Shown here: piece by piece, positions 43,313 through 51,398 of the stretch
How positions within the stretch are numbered: position 1 is the first letter of the stretch
How the letters are laid out: each line of letters opens with the position of its first letter
DNA from: SB25 sp050180705
Lineage (GTDB): Bacteria; Bacteroidota; Bacteroidia; Bacteroidales; Tenuifilaceae
NCBI GenBank assembly: GCA_050180705.1
Contig: JBFXDX010000011.1
Span: forward strand, 62,001 to 126,000
DNA length: 64,000 nucleotides
Reading direction: 5' to 3'
The notes under the pieces: generated by a model
The model's input: only the letters and a program-made list of their open reading frames with translations
What the model was told of the DNA's origin: nothing
Databases searched by the model: none
Program-made: the position numbers and the translations under genes

Positions 43313-44866
43313 TTAGAAGTTAGTTGTTATTGAAAAATTAACTGGAACGGCAATCCCTCTTTGTTTGCCTGGAGACCATTTTTGATTTAAGGAATAAATA
43401 GCTTCCAAAAGTTTAGTTTCTGAATTTACCTTACCTTCTGCATATTTTGGAGTGGTAATTCCATTTGAATTTACCGTAAAATCAACTTGAATTTTACCTC
43501 TTGGATTTAGTTTTCCGATTTTTTCCTTTATCTCTTTTGCAAAAGCATATAGTCCTCCAGGATACGAAGGCATTTCTTCAACAATAACAAAGACTTCTTC
43601 GTTGTTATTTTCTTTATTTTCAGAGATAGTGATGTCAGGAGCACCTTTGCTAATTATTTCATCAATGTTGAGTTTTACGACCCCTGTTACTAATGTGAAA
43701 TTAATCAGTTTGTCCTTTTTTCTTGATAGTTTTGATTCAATTTCGCTATAACTTACCCTTTGGGTTGTGTATCCAACATAAGAAATTACAATCTGGTCGT
43801 ACTGGTCCAATTCAATGGTGAAAATTCCATCTTTGTTTGAGGTTGTTCCAGTTGTTTTACCATAAACAACAATTGAAGCACCGTTAAGAGGCTCTCCTGT
43901 TCCGTCGACAACCCTTCCTGTAAAAGGAAAAAGTTGTGTTGAATCTTGTGCTGATATTAAAATACTTTTTTTTGTAGTATCCATTACATATGCTGGTTTT
44001 GCAAATGCTAAAAGCAGTAATGCAATTGCAGGAAGCGCCCAAAGCATTCTGAATGCTTGCTTTTTTGAGGTTTTAGTTTTAGTCATCATTGTCATTCGTT
44101 TTTTGTTAAGGGAATAGTTAAGGTTATTGGTTAACCCAATAATTTGCATTCCCATAATTTGATTGATAAGAATTGATTGGTATTTACCCACACTGTGCCC
44201 CTGCGCAAGAACACCTTGATCGGCTAAATACTCGTGATTTTGTTTGATTGAGCGCTCGATTAACCAAACAAAAGGGTTGAACCAAAAGAAAACAGTAATA
44301 AGTTCCACCAGTAAAAGGTCGAACCAGTGTTTTTCACGAATGTGCACTTTTTCGTGGGTTAGTATGCTGTTTAAATTAGTTCCACAGTGAAATTTTGGAT
44401 TTAAAAAGATAAGATTGATGAATGAGAAGGGTAGACCATACTTTTTGTTCTCAACTACTCGTAATCCTTCCCTTTTTTGAATTCCATTTTTTTGAATTAG
44501 AATTAAGAGTTCAATAGTTTGCCATAGCAGCCTTGAAAAGAATATTGCTATTCCTGTAAGGTAAATTATTGCAACAATATTTAACCAGTTTAAGGATTCT
44601 TTCATGGGTTCACTCGATGTATCAGTTGACAACGACTTGAATGTTTTATCGAGTTGATCGAATGTATATATTGCTCCTTGGCTGATGGTGGTTGCTGTGT
44701 ACTGAATTTCAAAGAAAGGCAGAATAAGGGGAATGGTAATTCCTAGTAAAAGGAATAGCCGGTTTACGTTGAACAATGTGTGTTTTCTCAGGAAAAGCCA
44801 GTAGGTTGAGTAGAATAATGCTATCCCAAGCGATGACTTTGCTAAGTATAATATTAGGTTATCCAT
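43313..44866 (-). CDS. BlaR1-like M56 peptidase with carboxypeptidase-like and TonB C-terminal domains
   Basis: Membrane metallopeptidase expected to respond to an envelope signal and lead to cleavage of its BlaI partner. The 517-residue protein has four N-terminal helices and the zinc site HEKVH (171-175) with the downstream Glu ligand at 212 (NHEYLADQ). A further helix (~270-290) leads to a CarboxypepD_reg-like beta domain (~315-395) and a C-terminal TonB-like domain (~425-517; FTVNSNGITTPKYAEGKVN). The extracytoplasmic half replaces the penicillin-binding sensor of true BlaR1, so the signal is not necessarily a beta-lactam. Its start is 1 base from the BlaI gene stop. Confidence 0.88.
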   Translation of the reverse strand: MDNLILYLAKSSLGIALFYSTYWLFLRKHTLFNVNRLFLLLGITIPLILPFFEIQYTATTISQGAIYTFDQLDKTFKSLSTDTSSEPMKESLNWLNIVAIIYLTGIAIFFSRLLWQTIELLILIQKNGIQKREGLRVVENKKYGLPFSFINLIFLNPKFHCGTNLNSILTHEKVHIREKHWFDLLLVELITVFFWFNPFVWLIERSIKQNHEYLADQGVLAQGHSVGKYQSILINQIMGMQIIGLTNNLNYSLNKKRMTMMTKTKTSKKQAFRMLWALPAIALLLLAFAKPAYVMDTTKKSILISAQDSTQLFPFTGRVVDGTGEPLNGASIVVYGKTTGTTSNKDGIFTIELDQYDQIVISYVGYTTQRVSYSEIESKLSRKKDKLINFTLVTGVVKLNIDEIISKGAPDITISENKENNNEEVFVIVEEMPSYPGGLYAFAKEIKEKIGKLNPRGKIQVDFTVNSNGITTPKYAEGKVNSETKLLEAIYSLNQKWSPGKQRGIAVPVNFSITTNF

Positions 44867-44867
44867 A

Positions 44868-45242
44868 CTATTTATTATCTTTTTTAAGTTCTTCCTCGGC
44901 CATTTTCATCATTTCTTCAAGTTCGCTTATGCTAAGTTTGTTCTCACGGGCAAAGAATGTAGCCATCTTAGGAAACGAGCCGTTGAAGTAATTTTTCAGT
45001 AGGTTTGAGAACTGAAAATGAGTATAGTTGTCTTTAGTAATGTTTGGATTGAAGAGGTAGGTGTTGCCAATTTTCTTTTTTGTGACAAACCCTTTAGTTT
45101 CTAGTACTTTCAAAACTGTTGCCACAGTAGTGTATGCTGGGCGAGGCTCCTCAAAATTGTCCACCAAATCTTTAACAACACCTTCGTTTATATCCCAAAG
45201 GATTTGCATAACCTGTTCTTCCGCTTTTGTTAGTTGCTTCAT
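44868..45242 (-). CDS. BlaI/MecI/CopY-family repressor
   Basis: A 124-residue winged-helix repressor (LTKAEEQVMQILWDINEGVVKDLVD...PRPAYTTVATVLKVLETKGFVTKK, residues ~3-57) with a C-terminal helical dimerisation region that M56 partners cleave in this family. It is cotranscribed with the M56 peptidase gene 1 base downstream. An extended 13-base inverted repeat directly upstream (45251-45282) is the obvious operator. Confidence 0.92.
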   Translation of the reverse strand: MKQLTKAEEQVMQILWDINEGVVKDLVDNFEEPRPAYTTVATVLKVLETKGFVTKKKIGNTYLFNPNITKDNYTHFQFSNLLKNYFNGSFPKMATFFARENKLSISELEEMMKMAEEELKKDNK

Positions 45243-45250
45243 AGTATGAA

Positions 45251-45282
45251 AATTTATCTACTACAAATATAGTAGATAAATT
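45251..45282. promoter_or_regulatory. Candidate BlaI operator 1
   Basis: Perfect inverted repeat with 13-base arms (AATTTATCTACTA / TAGTAGATAAATT) around CAAATA, nine bases upstream of the repressor ATG. The central CTACTA...TAGTAG resembles the TACA/TGTA half-sites of BlaI-type operators. Confidence 0.7.
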
Positions 45283-45289
45283 CAATAAA

Positions 45290-45326
45290 TACTATATTTA
45301 TAGTAGAAATATTATAAATATAGTAA
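45290..45326. promoter_or_regulatory. Candidate BlaI operators 2 and 3
   Basis: TACTATA-TT-TATAGTA (45290-45305) is a perfect 7-base-arm dyad with the same core as operator 1. A weaker relative TATTATAAATATAGTA follows (about 45310-45325). Three spaced dyads suggest cooperative repression over the promoter. Confidence 0.5.
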
Positions 45327-45376
45327 AAATATTTATAGATAAATGATTGTCAGAATTTTATAGATATATGAATGGG

Positions 45377-45413
45377 CGAACCCTGACAGAGTTTAAAACT
45401 CTGTCAGGGTTCG
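45377..45413. repeat. CCCTGACAGAG inverted-repeat element, copy 2
   Basis: Perfect 18-base arms (CGAACCCTGACAGAGTTT and complement) separated by one A. It lies 22 bases after the VWA gene stop (minus strand), where it can serve as its terminator. It shares 13-base arms with the copy after serS. Confidence 0.78.
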
Positions 45414-45434
45414 TATTTAATGAGGCTAGTTGTT

Positions 45435-47288
45435 TTACTTATAAAGCATTTCTCCCATTTCAACCATTTTTATAAAATCTGCCTTGTAGCCATATTCATC
45501 TAAACCTGCAGAGTTTTTTGCTCTCTTTAAAACATCGGTAAAAGTTGCATTGCCCTTGAATTCCGATTCGCGAAGTAGCATTCCGAACTCAGCCACTGCC
45601 GATGCAAACACTAGATTGTTGGTGCTTTTAGTTTTGCCTGCTTCAACCTTTTCTACAATTAAGTTGCTGGTATCCTCGTTTGGTTTTTTGTAACGAACTT
45701 TCACGGTCATAAGATTCTTACTGTTTACCTTGGTTTGTTGTTGGTATTCAAGCGGGTCAACGTTTGATACCTCTTCGTCGGAATCGGCAGGGATTACTTC
45801 GTAAAGTGCGGTTACAGTGTGTCCGCAACCAATATCACCAGCATCCTTTTTATCGTTGTTGAAATCCTCCTTGTTTAGAATTCTGTTTTCATAGCCAATC
45901 AATCTGTACGCTTTAACTTTTGTGGGATTGAATTCGATTTGGATTTTCACATCCTTGGCAATAGTATAAAGTGTTCCCCAAAGTTCTGTTCCAAAAACTT
46001 TCTTTGCCTCAAGAATATTGTCGATGTAGGCGTAGTTCCCATTCCCAGCGTTGGAGATTTGTTCCATTTTTGAATCCTTATAGTTACCCATACCAAAGCC
46101 AAGGATTGAAAGGAAGATACCGTCGTCACGTTTCGTTTCAATTAATCGAACCATTTCGGCATCGCTGCTAGATCCTACATTAAAATCACCGTCGGATGCA
46201 AGTATCACCCTGTTATTCCCATTCTTGATGAAATTTTGCTTTGCAATTTTGTACGCAAGGTTTATTCCTTCGCCACCAGCAGTTGAACCACCAGCCTGTA
46301 ACATATCTAGTGCGGCAATAATTTTTTCTTTTTGATTTCCTGGGGTTGATTCCAGAACAACACCTGCAGCGCCTGCATAAACCACTATTGCTACTCTATC
46401 CTGTGGACGTAAGTTCTCAACTAAAAACTTAAAGGCTTGCTTTAGTAAAGGTAGTTTGTTGGGTGAACTCATTGAGCCAGAAACATCGATTAAAAAGGTT
46501 AGATTGTTCGCGGGGATTTCGTTTTCGTTGATATTCTCACCTTTTAAACCTACTAGAAACAATTGGTGCTTTGTGTTCCAAGGACACTTGTCTGCTTCAA
46601 TGGTAATTGAAAATGGATGTCCGTTGGTGGGTTGTGGATAATCGTAATCGAAATAGTTGATTAGTTCTTCAATCCTTACAGCATCCTTAACTGGTTTTTG
46701 GTTTTGGCTAAGGAATCGGCGAACATTTGAGTACGAAGCTCTGTCAACATCAACAGAAAAGGTTGAAAGAGGATTGTTTATTACATCCTTGAAAATGTTC
46801 TCGTTGATAACATCGTACGATTCTGTGTTAAAGTCGTTAACCTGAAGTTCATCGTAAGCAATGGCCCCACTTGCAATAGATACAGGCGCGTATGCGCATT
46901 CAGCCATCGTCATAATCTTTTTCGACCTATCTGCTTTTTCCTCTTCTTTTGCAATCTTATCGAGCAGTAAAAGGTTTAGCGAGAAGTTTACCCTTGTGGT
47001 TGAGTTTTGCTTCACCTCTATATTCTTTTTCACGCTTATCTCACACCCACTGGCCGATACTTTGATATCGTATTTCCCCGTGGCAATTGATAATGCAAAT
47101 GCTCCATTGGCACTGCTTGCTTTTTCAGCAACTATTTTTCCGTGTTGGAACACTTGAACTTTTGCTCCAGGTATTGTTTTTGATGTGGAATTATCGGTAA
47201 TCAACCCCGATATCATTCCAGTTTGTGCGCTAATTGTTATAAACGAACTGATTAGTAGCACTCCGATTGTTGAAATTAAAGTTTTCAT
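45435..47288 (-). CDS. VWA-domain protein with carboxypeptidase-like N-terminal domain
   Basis: A 617-residue exported protein (signal peptide 1-21). It has a CarboxypepD_reg-like beta domain (~24-105), a YfbK-type N-terminal region (~155-260), and a von Willebrand A domain with a complete MIDAS (DVSGS, 268-272; later T and D present in GGSTAGGEGIN and LASDGDFNVG). A C-terminal DUF3520-like region (~455-610) follows. It is likely periplasmic or surface-associated and binds a partner through metal-dependent adhesion. It is divergent from an ECF sigma/anti-sigma pair, an arrangement common in Bacteroidota, suggesting the sigma factor may control it. Confidence 0.87.
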   Translation of the reverse strand: MKTLISTIGVLLISSFITISAQTGMISGLITDNSTSKTIPGAKVQVFQHGKIVAEKASSANGAFALSIATGKYDIKVSASGCEISVKKNIEVKQNSTTRVNFSLNLLLLDKIAKEEEKADRSKKIMTMAECAYAPVSIASGAIAYDELQVNDFNTESYDVINENIFKDVINNPLSTFSVDVDRASYSNVRRFLSQNQKPVKDAVRIEELINYFDYDYPQPTNGHPFSITIEADKCPWNTKHQLFLVGLKGENINENEIPANNLTFLIDVSGSMSSPNKLPLLKQAFKFLVENLRPQDRVAIVVYAGAAGVVLESTPGNQKEKIIAALDMLQAGGSTAGGEGINLAYKIAKQNFIKNGNNRVILASDGDFNVGSSSDAEMVRLIETKRDDGIFLSILGFGMGNYKDSKMEQISNAGNGNYAYIDNILEAKKVFGTELWGTLYTIAKDVKIQIEFNPTKVKAYRLIGYENRILNKEDFNNDKKDAGDIGCGHTVTALYEVIPADSDEEVSNVDPLEYQQQTKVNSKNLMTVKVRYKKPNEDTSNLIVEKVEAGKTKSTNNLVFASAVAEFGMLLRESEFKGNATFTDVLKRAKNSAGLDEYGYKADFIKMVEMGEMLYK

Positions 47289-47419
47289 AATATTCTGAAT
47301 TAGGTTAAACTTGTGATTGTTTATCTAGTGGATACAATGGGGGGATGTTTTCCATAAAATGGAGTGAAAAAAGTTGTAATATTTTTTAATCAACTGAATA
47401 TTAGTTAACTTGGAGTGGT

Positions 47420-47439
47420 GGATGATTGGAGCGATGGAG
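47420..47439 (+). repeat. Left flanking inverted repeat of the four-helix-bundle gene
   Basis: GGATGATTGGAGCGATGGAG matches the reverse complement of 47898-47917 at 18 of 20 positions. Together they bracket the gene at 47459-47872. Confidence 0.65.
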
Positions 47440-47458
47440 AACTTTAATGGGGTGCTTT

Positions 47459-47872
47459 ATGGTTGAGAGAAAGAATATTAATAGAGGTTATAAGAAATTA
47501 AATGTTTGGAATGATTCAATAAGATTGTATCGACAAACGTGGCAATTGCTAAAGAATAAACCGTTCGAGTTGAAAAGAATTGCATCCAACGCTATTGATG
47601 CTGCTCAGAGCATAAGTAGAAATATTGCAGAAGGGTATTGCCGACGAAGTATAAAAGAATATTTAAAACATTTATATATTGCACTTGGCTCATCAGGTGA
47701 ATTGCATTCTTGCTTTTATTCTATGTTTGTTACAGAGCAGATAACTGAGGATGAGTTTAATGAGATAGATGTTTTGCATTTTCAGGTGGAGAATGAACTA
47801 ATTCAACTTGTGAAATCGTTAGAAAGAAAAGAACTGGAGAATGATTGGCTTGATAGAATGCCAGATAAGTAG
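47459..47872 (+). CDS. Four-helix-bundle protein (23S rRNA intervening-sequence protein family)
   Basis: A 137-residue protein from ATG 47459. The pattern YKKLNVWNDSIRLYRQTWQLLKN...IASNAIDAAQSISRNIAEGYCRRSIKEYLKHLYIALGSSGELHSCF is diagnostic of the S23/four-helix-bundle family, originally found in intervening sequences of 23S rRNA genes but widespread as single chromosomal genes of unknown function. It lies between the VWA gene and the sigma gene and is bracketed by near-perfect inverted 20-mers, suggesting insertion as a cassette. An upstream ATG (47426) would place the left repeat inside the gene. Confidence 0.85.
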   Translation: MVERKNINRGYKKLNVWNDSIRLYRQTWQLLKNKPFELKRIASNAIDAAQSISRNIAEGYCRRSIKEYLKHLYIALGSSGELHSCFYSMFVTEQITEDEFNEIDVLHFQVENELIQLVKSLERKELENDWLDRMPDK

Positions 47873-47897
47873 TGAAGTCTGTTTTGTCTATCCATCA

Positions 47898-47917
47898 CTC
47901 CATCACTCCAATAATCC
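47898..47917 (-). repeat. Right flanking inverted repeat of the four-helix-bundle gene
   Basis: Inverted partner of 47420-47439 (18 of 20 identical), within a short CCATCACT tandem duplication (47892-47907). Confidence 0.65.
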
Positions 47918-47932
47918 AGAACGCGAAAATCA

Positions 47933-48520
47933 TTGAACCATTCGGTCAACATAACAACACTAAGCGACACTGCCCTCATCTCCCTATACAAGAATGACGG
48001 CGATAAGCAGATTGTAGGTGAACTATATAAAAGGTACACTCGCTTTGTGTTTTCAATCTGTATGAAGTACCTTAAGGATGAGGAGAGTAGCAAGGATGCT
48101 GTGATGCAGATTTTTGAGAAACTCTTTGTGGATTTACGTAAGCACGAGGTTTCGAACTTTAAGTCGTGGTTGCACTCAGTAACAAAGAATCATTGCTTAC
48201 ATATAATAAGGGATTCAAAGTATCAGAATCAAAAGTTGAGAGATTTTTCAAATTCCGAGGAGGAAATTATGGAAAATCAACTGTTTTTGTATCAAGATAG
48301 TGTGAGTGTCCTAGAAGAGAGGGTTGCAGAGTTGGAGCGTGAGCTGGGTAATCTTTCGAAGGAACAGCGGGTGTGTGTCGAACTTTTTTATCTGAAAGAT
48401 AAATGTTACCAAGAGGTGGCTGAAATTACCGGTTATTCAATGAATCAGGTAAAAAGTTATATACAGAATGGCAAACGTAATTTGATAATCAGTTTGGTTG
48501 GCAATGCTGGAAAACAATAA
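47933..48520 (+). CDS. ECF-type RNA polymerase sigma factor
   Basis: A 195-residue sigma-70 family factor with region 2 (ELYKRYTRFVFSICMKYLKDEESSKDAVMQIFEKL...FKSWLHSVTKNHCLHIIRD, residues ~27-95) and region 4 (LGNLSKEQRVCVELFYLKDKCYQEVAEITGYSMNQVKSYIQNGKRNL, ~138-184). No ATG lies near; TTG 47933 gives the family-typical short N-terminus, but an ATA/ATT start cannot be excluded. It overlaps the anti-sigma gene by 17 bases, indicating translational coupling. Confidence 0.9.
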   Translation: MNHSVNITTLSDTALISLYKNDGDKQIVGELYKRYTRFVFSICMKYLKDEESSKDAVMQIFEKLFVDLRKHEVSNFKSWLHSVTKNHCLHIIRDSKYQNQKLRDFSNSEEEIMENQLFLYQDSVSVLEERVAELERELGNLSKEQRVCVELFYLKDKCYQEVAEITGYSMNQVKSYIQNGKRNLIISLVGNAGKQ

Positions 48521-49658
48521 CATATTCGATGAAAGTTCAGGATGTATCCGTCAAGATATCCTTTTGAAATACCTGAAAGATCAACTTTCAGGAAAGGAGA
48601 GGAATCTTGTGGAGAGGCATTTGCTTGAATGTGAGATGTGCAGTGATGAACTTGAAGGTTTAACGAATCTTTCGGAACCAGAGAGGATCATCGAAATTGA
48701 AGCCGAATTGAATTCTATGGTTGATAGAAGAGTAGCACCTCGGATTATTTTGTTTAATCCCAAGGTAATCTATAGAGTTGCTGCCGTTGCAGTTTTAACC
48801 TTAGGTGTTTCCTCGTTATTATACTTCTTTGTATTAAAGCATACACCCTCTACTATGATGACCGAAAATCAGAAGTTAGAGAGTGCAACTGAACTTTCCG
48901 ATAGCCAACCCGCTAAAATGGATGTAACATCAATTGCCAAGGATGCCAACGAGTTTGAGAAGATAAAAAAAGAGGATAAAAGAAGGGTTGAAAAGCCTGC
49001 TGCTCCAATAGTCGTTTACGACAAGGTGAACGTTGCAGAAGATTTAAGTGTTAGTGTTGATTCTATTTCTGAGACTTTAGCCTATGAAGAGGCCGTGCTT
49101 GCTGATGAGGTTGTAGTATCGAAAAGTATAGAAAAAAAGGATAGCGAAGCGATTGCTGATTTTAAGGTAGCAATGGCTGAACAGAAACGTGAGGAGGCAA
49201 ATATTGCTGCGGCAGATATTCAAAAAGAGTCGAATGCAGGTGCTGTCGCTGAACGATCAAAATCTGCAAAAAAATCAATGGTAATTGCTACTGGATTTAT
49301 ACAACAACGAGTTACAACTGAGAGTGCTTTGGTGAATTATAATCAAAAGAACTATCAACAGGCATTGCAGGATTTTAATTTACTATATGCTCAAAACTCC
49401 AATAACGATACATTGATTTATTATCGTGCAATGTGCTTCTACCATGTAGAATCGTACAAAGATGCCATTGTTGGTTTAGAAGCCATCAATAAAAACTCTG
49501 CAAGTAGATTTTACTATGATGCACAATGGTACTATGCCTTATCGTTGATTGAGATTGATCGGAAAATAGATGCCAAAAATTTATTCGAGATGATTGAAAG
49601 AAGTAATTCTCCTTATAGTAAAAAGGCAACGGAAGAAATCGAAAAATTAAGATTTTGA
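48504..49658 (+). CDS. Anti-sigma factor with zinc finger and C-terminal TPR region
   Basis: Partner of the preceding sigma factor, 384 aa from ATG 48504. The N-terminal ZAS motif (RHLLECEMCSDEL, residues ~37-49; HxxxCxxC) binds the sigma factor. One transmembrane helix (~90-112) and a long low-complexity, charged periplasmic linker (~118-265) come next. The C-terminal part has tetratricopeptide-like repeats (~270-380; NYNQKNYQQALQDFNLLYAQNSNNDTLIYYRAMCFYHVESYKDAIVGLE). The TTG at 48498 would add two residues only. The TPR end probably senses or binds an envelope partner such as the VWA protein. Confidence 0.87.
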   Translation: MLENNNIFDESSGCIRQDILLKYLKDQLSGKERNLVERHLLECEMCSDELEGLTNLSEPERIIEIEAELNSMVDRRVAPRIILFNPKVIYRVAAVAVLTLGVSSLLYFFVLKHTPSTMMTENQKLESATELSDSQPAKMDVTSIAKDANEFEKIKKEDKRRVEKPAAPIVVYDKVNVAEDLSVSVDSISETLAYEEAVLADEVVVSKSIEKKDSEAIADFKVAMAEQKREEANIAAADIQKESNAGAVAERSKSAKKSMVIATGFIQQRVTTESALVNYNQKNYQQALQDFNLLYAQNSNNDTLIYYRAMCFYHVESYKDAIVGLEAINKNSASRFYYDAQWYYALSLIEIDRKIDAKNLFEMIERSNSPYSKKATEEIEKLRF

Positions 49659-49753
49659 AATTTTAGCATGGATATTGTATGCTCTCTTGTCGAAAGGAAA
49701 TGCTTATTGATTTAAATATACTAGTTGTAAAAAAATTAACTAAATAATTTAAA

Positions 49754-51325
49754 ATGCTTATGAGAACAAAATTACTTATGCTAATGGGAGTTATCCCAAT
49801 TTTATTTGCGTTTAATGCAAATGCGCAAATGGATATACAAGCATCTAGCGATAGTTCTAGATTTACGGGTGGCTTTGTGATTGGGGGTGTTACTGTTGAT
49901 GGTAAGAACTTTCAGCAACTGTCACTTCGTGCCGATGTGCCTATTGGTAAATTTGGATTTGGTGTTGATATTCAGTTGCTCTTTGATGAACAAGGAAATG
50001 TTCGGGAAGATGATTGGGACGAATGGCAGGATTATCTCGATAAAATATATTACATCCGCTACGGAAAAAAGAAGGATCCTTTTTATATCAAACTAGGCGG
50101 ATTGGATTACACTTACATTGGCTATTCTAATATTGTAAATGGTTATTCTAATATGCTTCAGTATCCCACCCGTAAACGGTATGGTGGGGAACTCTCGTTT
50201 TATGTGCCTACCGAAAAGTATAACGGCAAACCGTTGTTTGGTGGCGAATTTTTCTTTAACGATGCCAAGGAAATGTTTGTAGAGAGTCCTCTTAATAAGG
50301 GAATTGTTACAGGAGCAAGAGTGTTCTATAGACCTATGCGATTTTTGGAGTTAGGCGTTTCGTTTGCAGGAGACTTCAACGAGTATAACGCATTTAAAGA
50401 TAAGGATGGCGATGGTGTACCCGATGATATTGATGCTTTCCCTGATAACAAGGCTTATGCTACTGGAATGGATAAAATATCAGTTGATGATTGGAATTAT
50501 TTATTGAATGATCCTCATTGGGGGGCAACTCGTAGCGAAGCGTACCAAAATCTTTTGAGTTCAGGTTTAGTGCCATCTGATACAACAAAAAGAATGGCCG
50601 ATCTATTTAACCTTCATGATCAGACTTCGAAGATGTACGCCTATAGTTTTGACATTGGAATACCTTTAATTAATCAGGATAAGATTAAATTGGATGTATA
50701 TTCTCATTTTACCCAATTAAGAGGCGATTCTCACACTTATGGTTGGGGTATTGCTTTGCCTGGTGCTCGATTAATTATTGGTAACGATAATGTTCAAAAC
50801 TTTTTAACCTTAAAGGCTGAATACCGTCGCTCGTCGAAAGAATTCCTGTTTGGATATTTCAATAATACATACGAGCTGGAACGAGCCCAGTTTGTAGGCG
50901 ATAGTGTTGTGACTAAGCAAATGCAGCTGCTTAAAATTCAGGAAGAGTTAAACGGTATTTATGCTAGTGCCGAGGTCGATTTGTTTGGCTATATTGTTGG
51001 TTATGCTGCTTATCAGGATTTAATGGGATCGGCTCAAAAGCATGTTCGTTCGGTTAGTGGCGAGATTAGAATGGGCGAAACTTTAAAGAAAATGATTGGT
51101 TTTGCCGATGTTAGGGGTTACTATATTCAGAATAACGTGCAGGATTTTAGAGAGTGGAAAACTCCCAGCACAGTTATGGGTATAAATGTTGGTTATAACT
51201 ATAAGGGTGCCGTATTTGGAATCGATTATCGTTGGACATTTCAGGATTTCAATGGCGATGGATTAATTCGTACAAGTAAAGAGTCTATTAAAACAATCAG
51301 CTTTAGAACAGCTGTCAATTTCTAG
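49754..51325 (+). CDS. Outer-membrane beta-barrel protein, hypothetical
   Basis: A 523-residue exported protein (signal peptide ~1-25, ANAQ) with alternating aromatic/hydrophobic beta strands throughout and a C-terminal strand ending ISFRTAVNF, consistent with an outer-membrane barrel. Near residues 215-235 there is a thrombospondin-3-like calcium motif (DKDGDGVPDDIDAFPD) inserted in a loop. No family name recognised. ATG 49754 and ATG 49760 are both possible. It has its own 3' hairpin, shared with the convergent dipeptidase gene. Confidence 0.72.
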   Translation: MLMRTKLLMLMGVIPILFAFNANAQMDIQASSDSSRFTGGFVIGGVTVDGKNFQQLSLRADVPIGKFGFGVDIQLLFDEQGNVREDDWDEWQDYLDKIYYIRYGKKKDPFYIKLGGLDYTYIGYSNIVNGYSNMLQYPTRKRYGGELSFYVPTEKYNGKPLFGGEFFFNDAKEMFVESPLNKGIVTGARVFYRPMRFLELGVSFAGDFNEYNAFKDKDGDGVPDDIDAFPDNKAYATGMDKISVDDWNYLLNDPHWGATRSEAYQNLLSSGLVPSDTTKRMADLFNLHDQTSKMYAYSFDIGIPLINQDKIKLDVYSHFTQLRGDSHTYGWGIALPGARLIIGNDNVQNFLTLKAEYRRSSKEFLFGYFNNTYELERAQFVGDSVVTKQMQLLKIQEELNGIYASAEVDLFGYIVGYAAYQDLMGSAQKHVRSVSGEIRMGETLKKMIGFADVRGYYIQNNVQDFREWKTPSTVMGINVGYNYKGAVFGIDYRWTFQDFNGDGLIRTSKESIKTISFRTAVNF

Positions 51326-51339
51326 AGTTTTTTGGTTTA

Positions 51340-51377
51340 AAATGAAGCCGTTAATTGTAAGATTAACGGCTTCATTT
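51340..51377. terminator. Bidirectional terminator
   Basis: Perfect 16-base arms AAATGAAGCCGTTAAT / ATTAACGGCTTCATTT with a 6-base loop, between convergent stops at 51325 and 51399. Terminal A and T runs suit both directions. Confidence 0.82.
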
Positions 51378-51398
51378 GTTTTATCAGTTTAGCAACAT

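Noticed and set aside
43313..45242. Beta-lactam resistance sensor (true BlaR1)
   Set aside because: The sensor half is a carboxypeptidase-like plus TonB domain without the penicillin-binding SxxK fold, and no beta-lactamase gene is linked.
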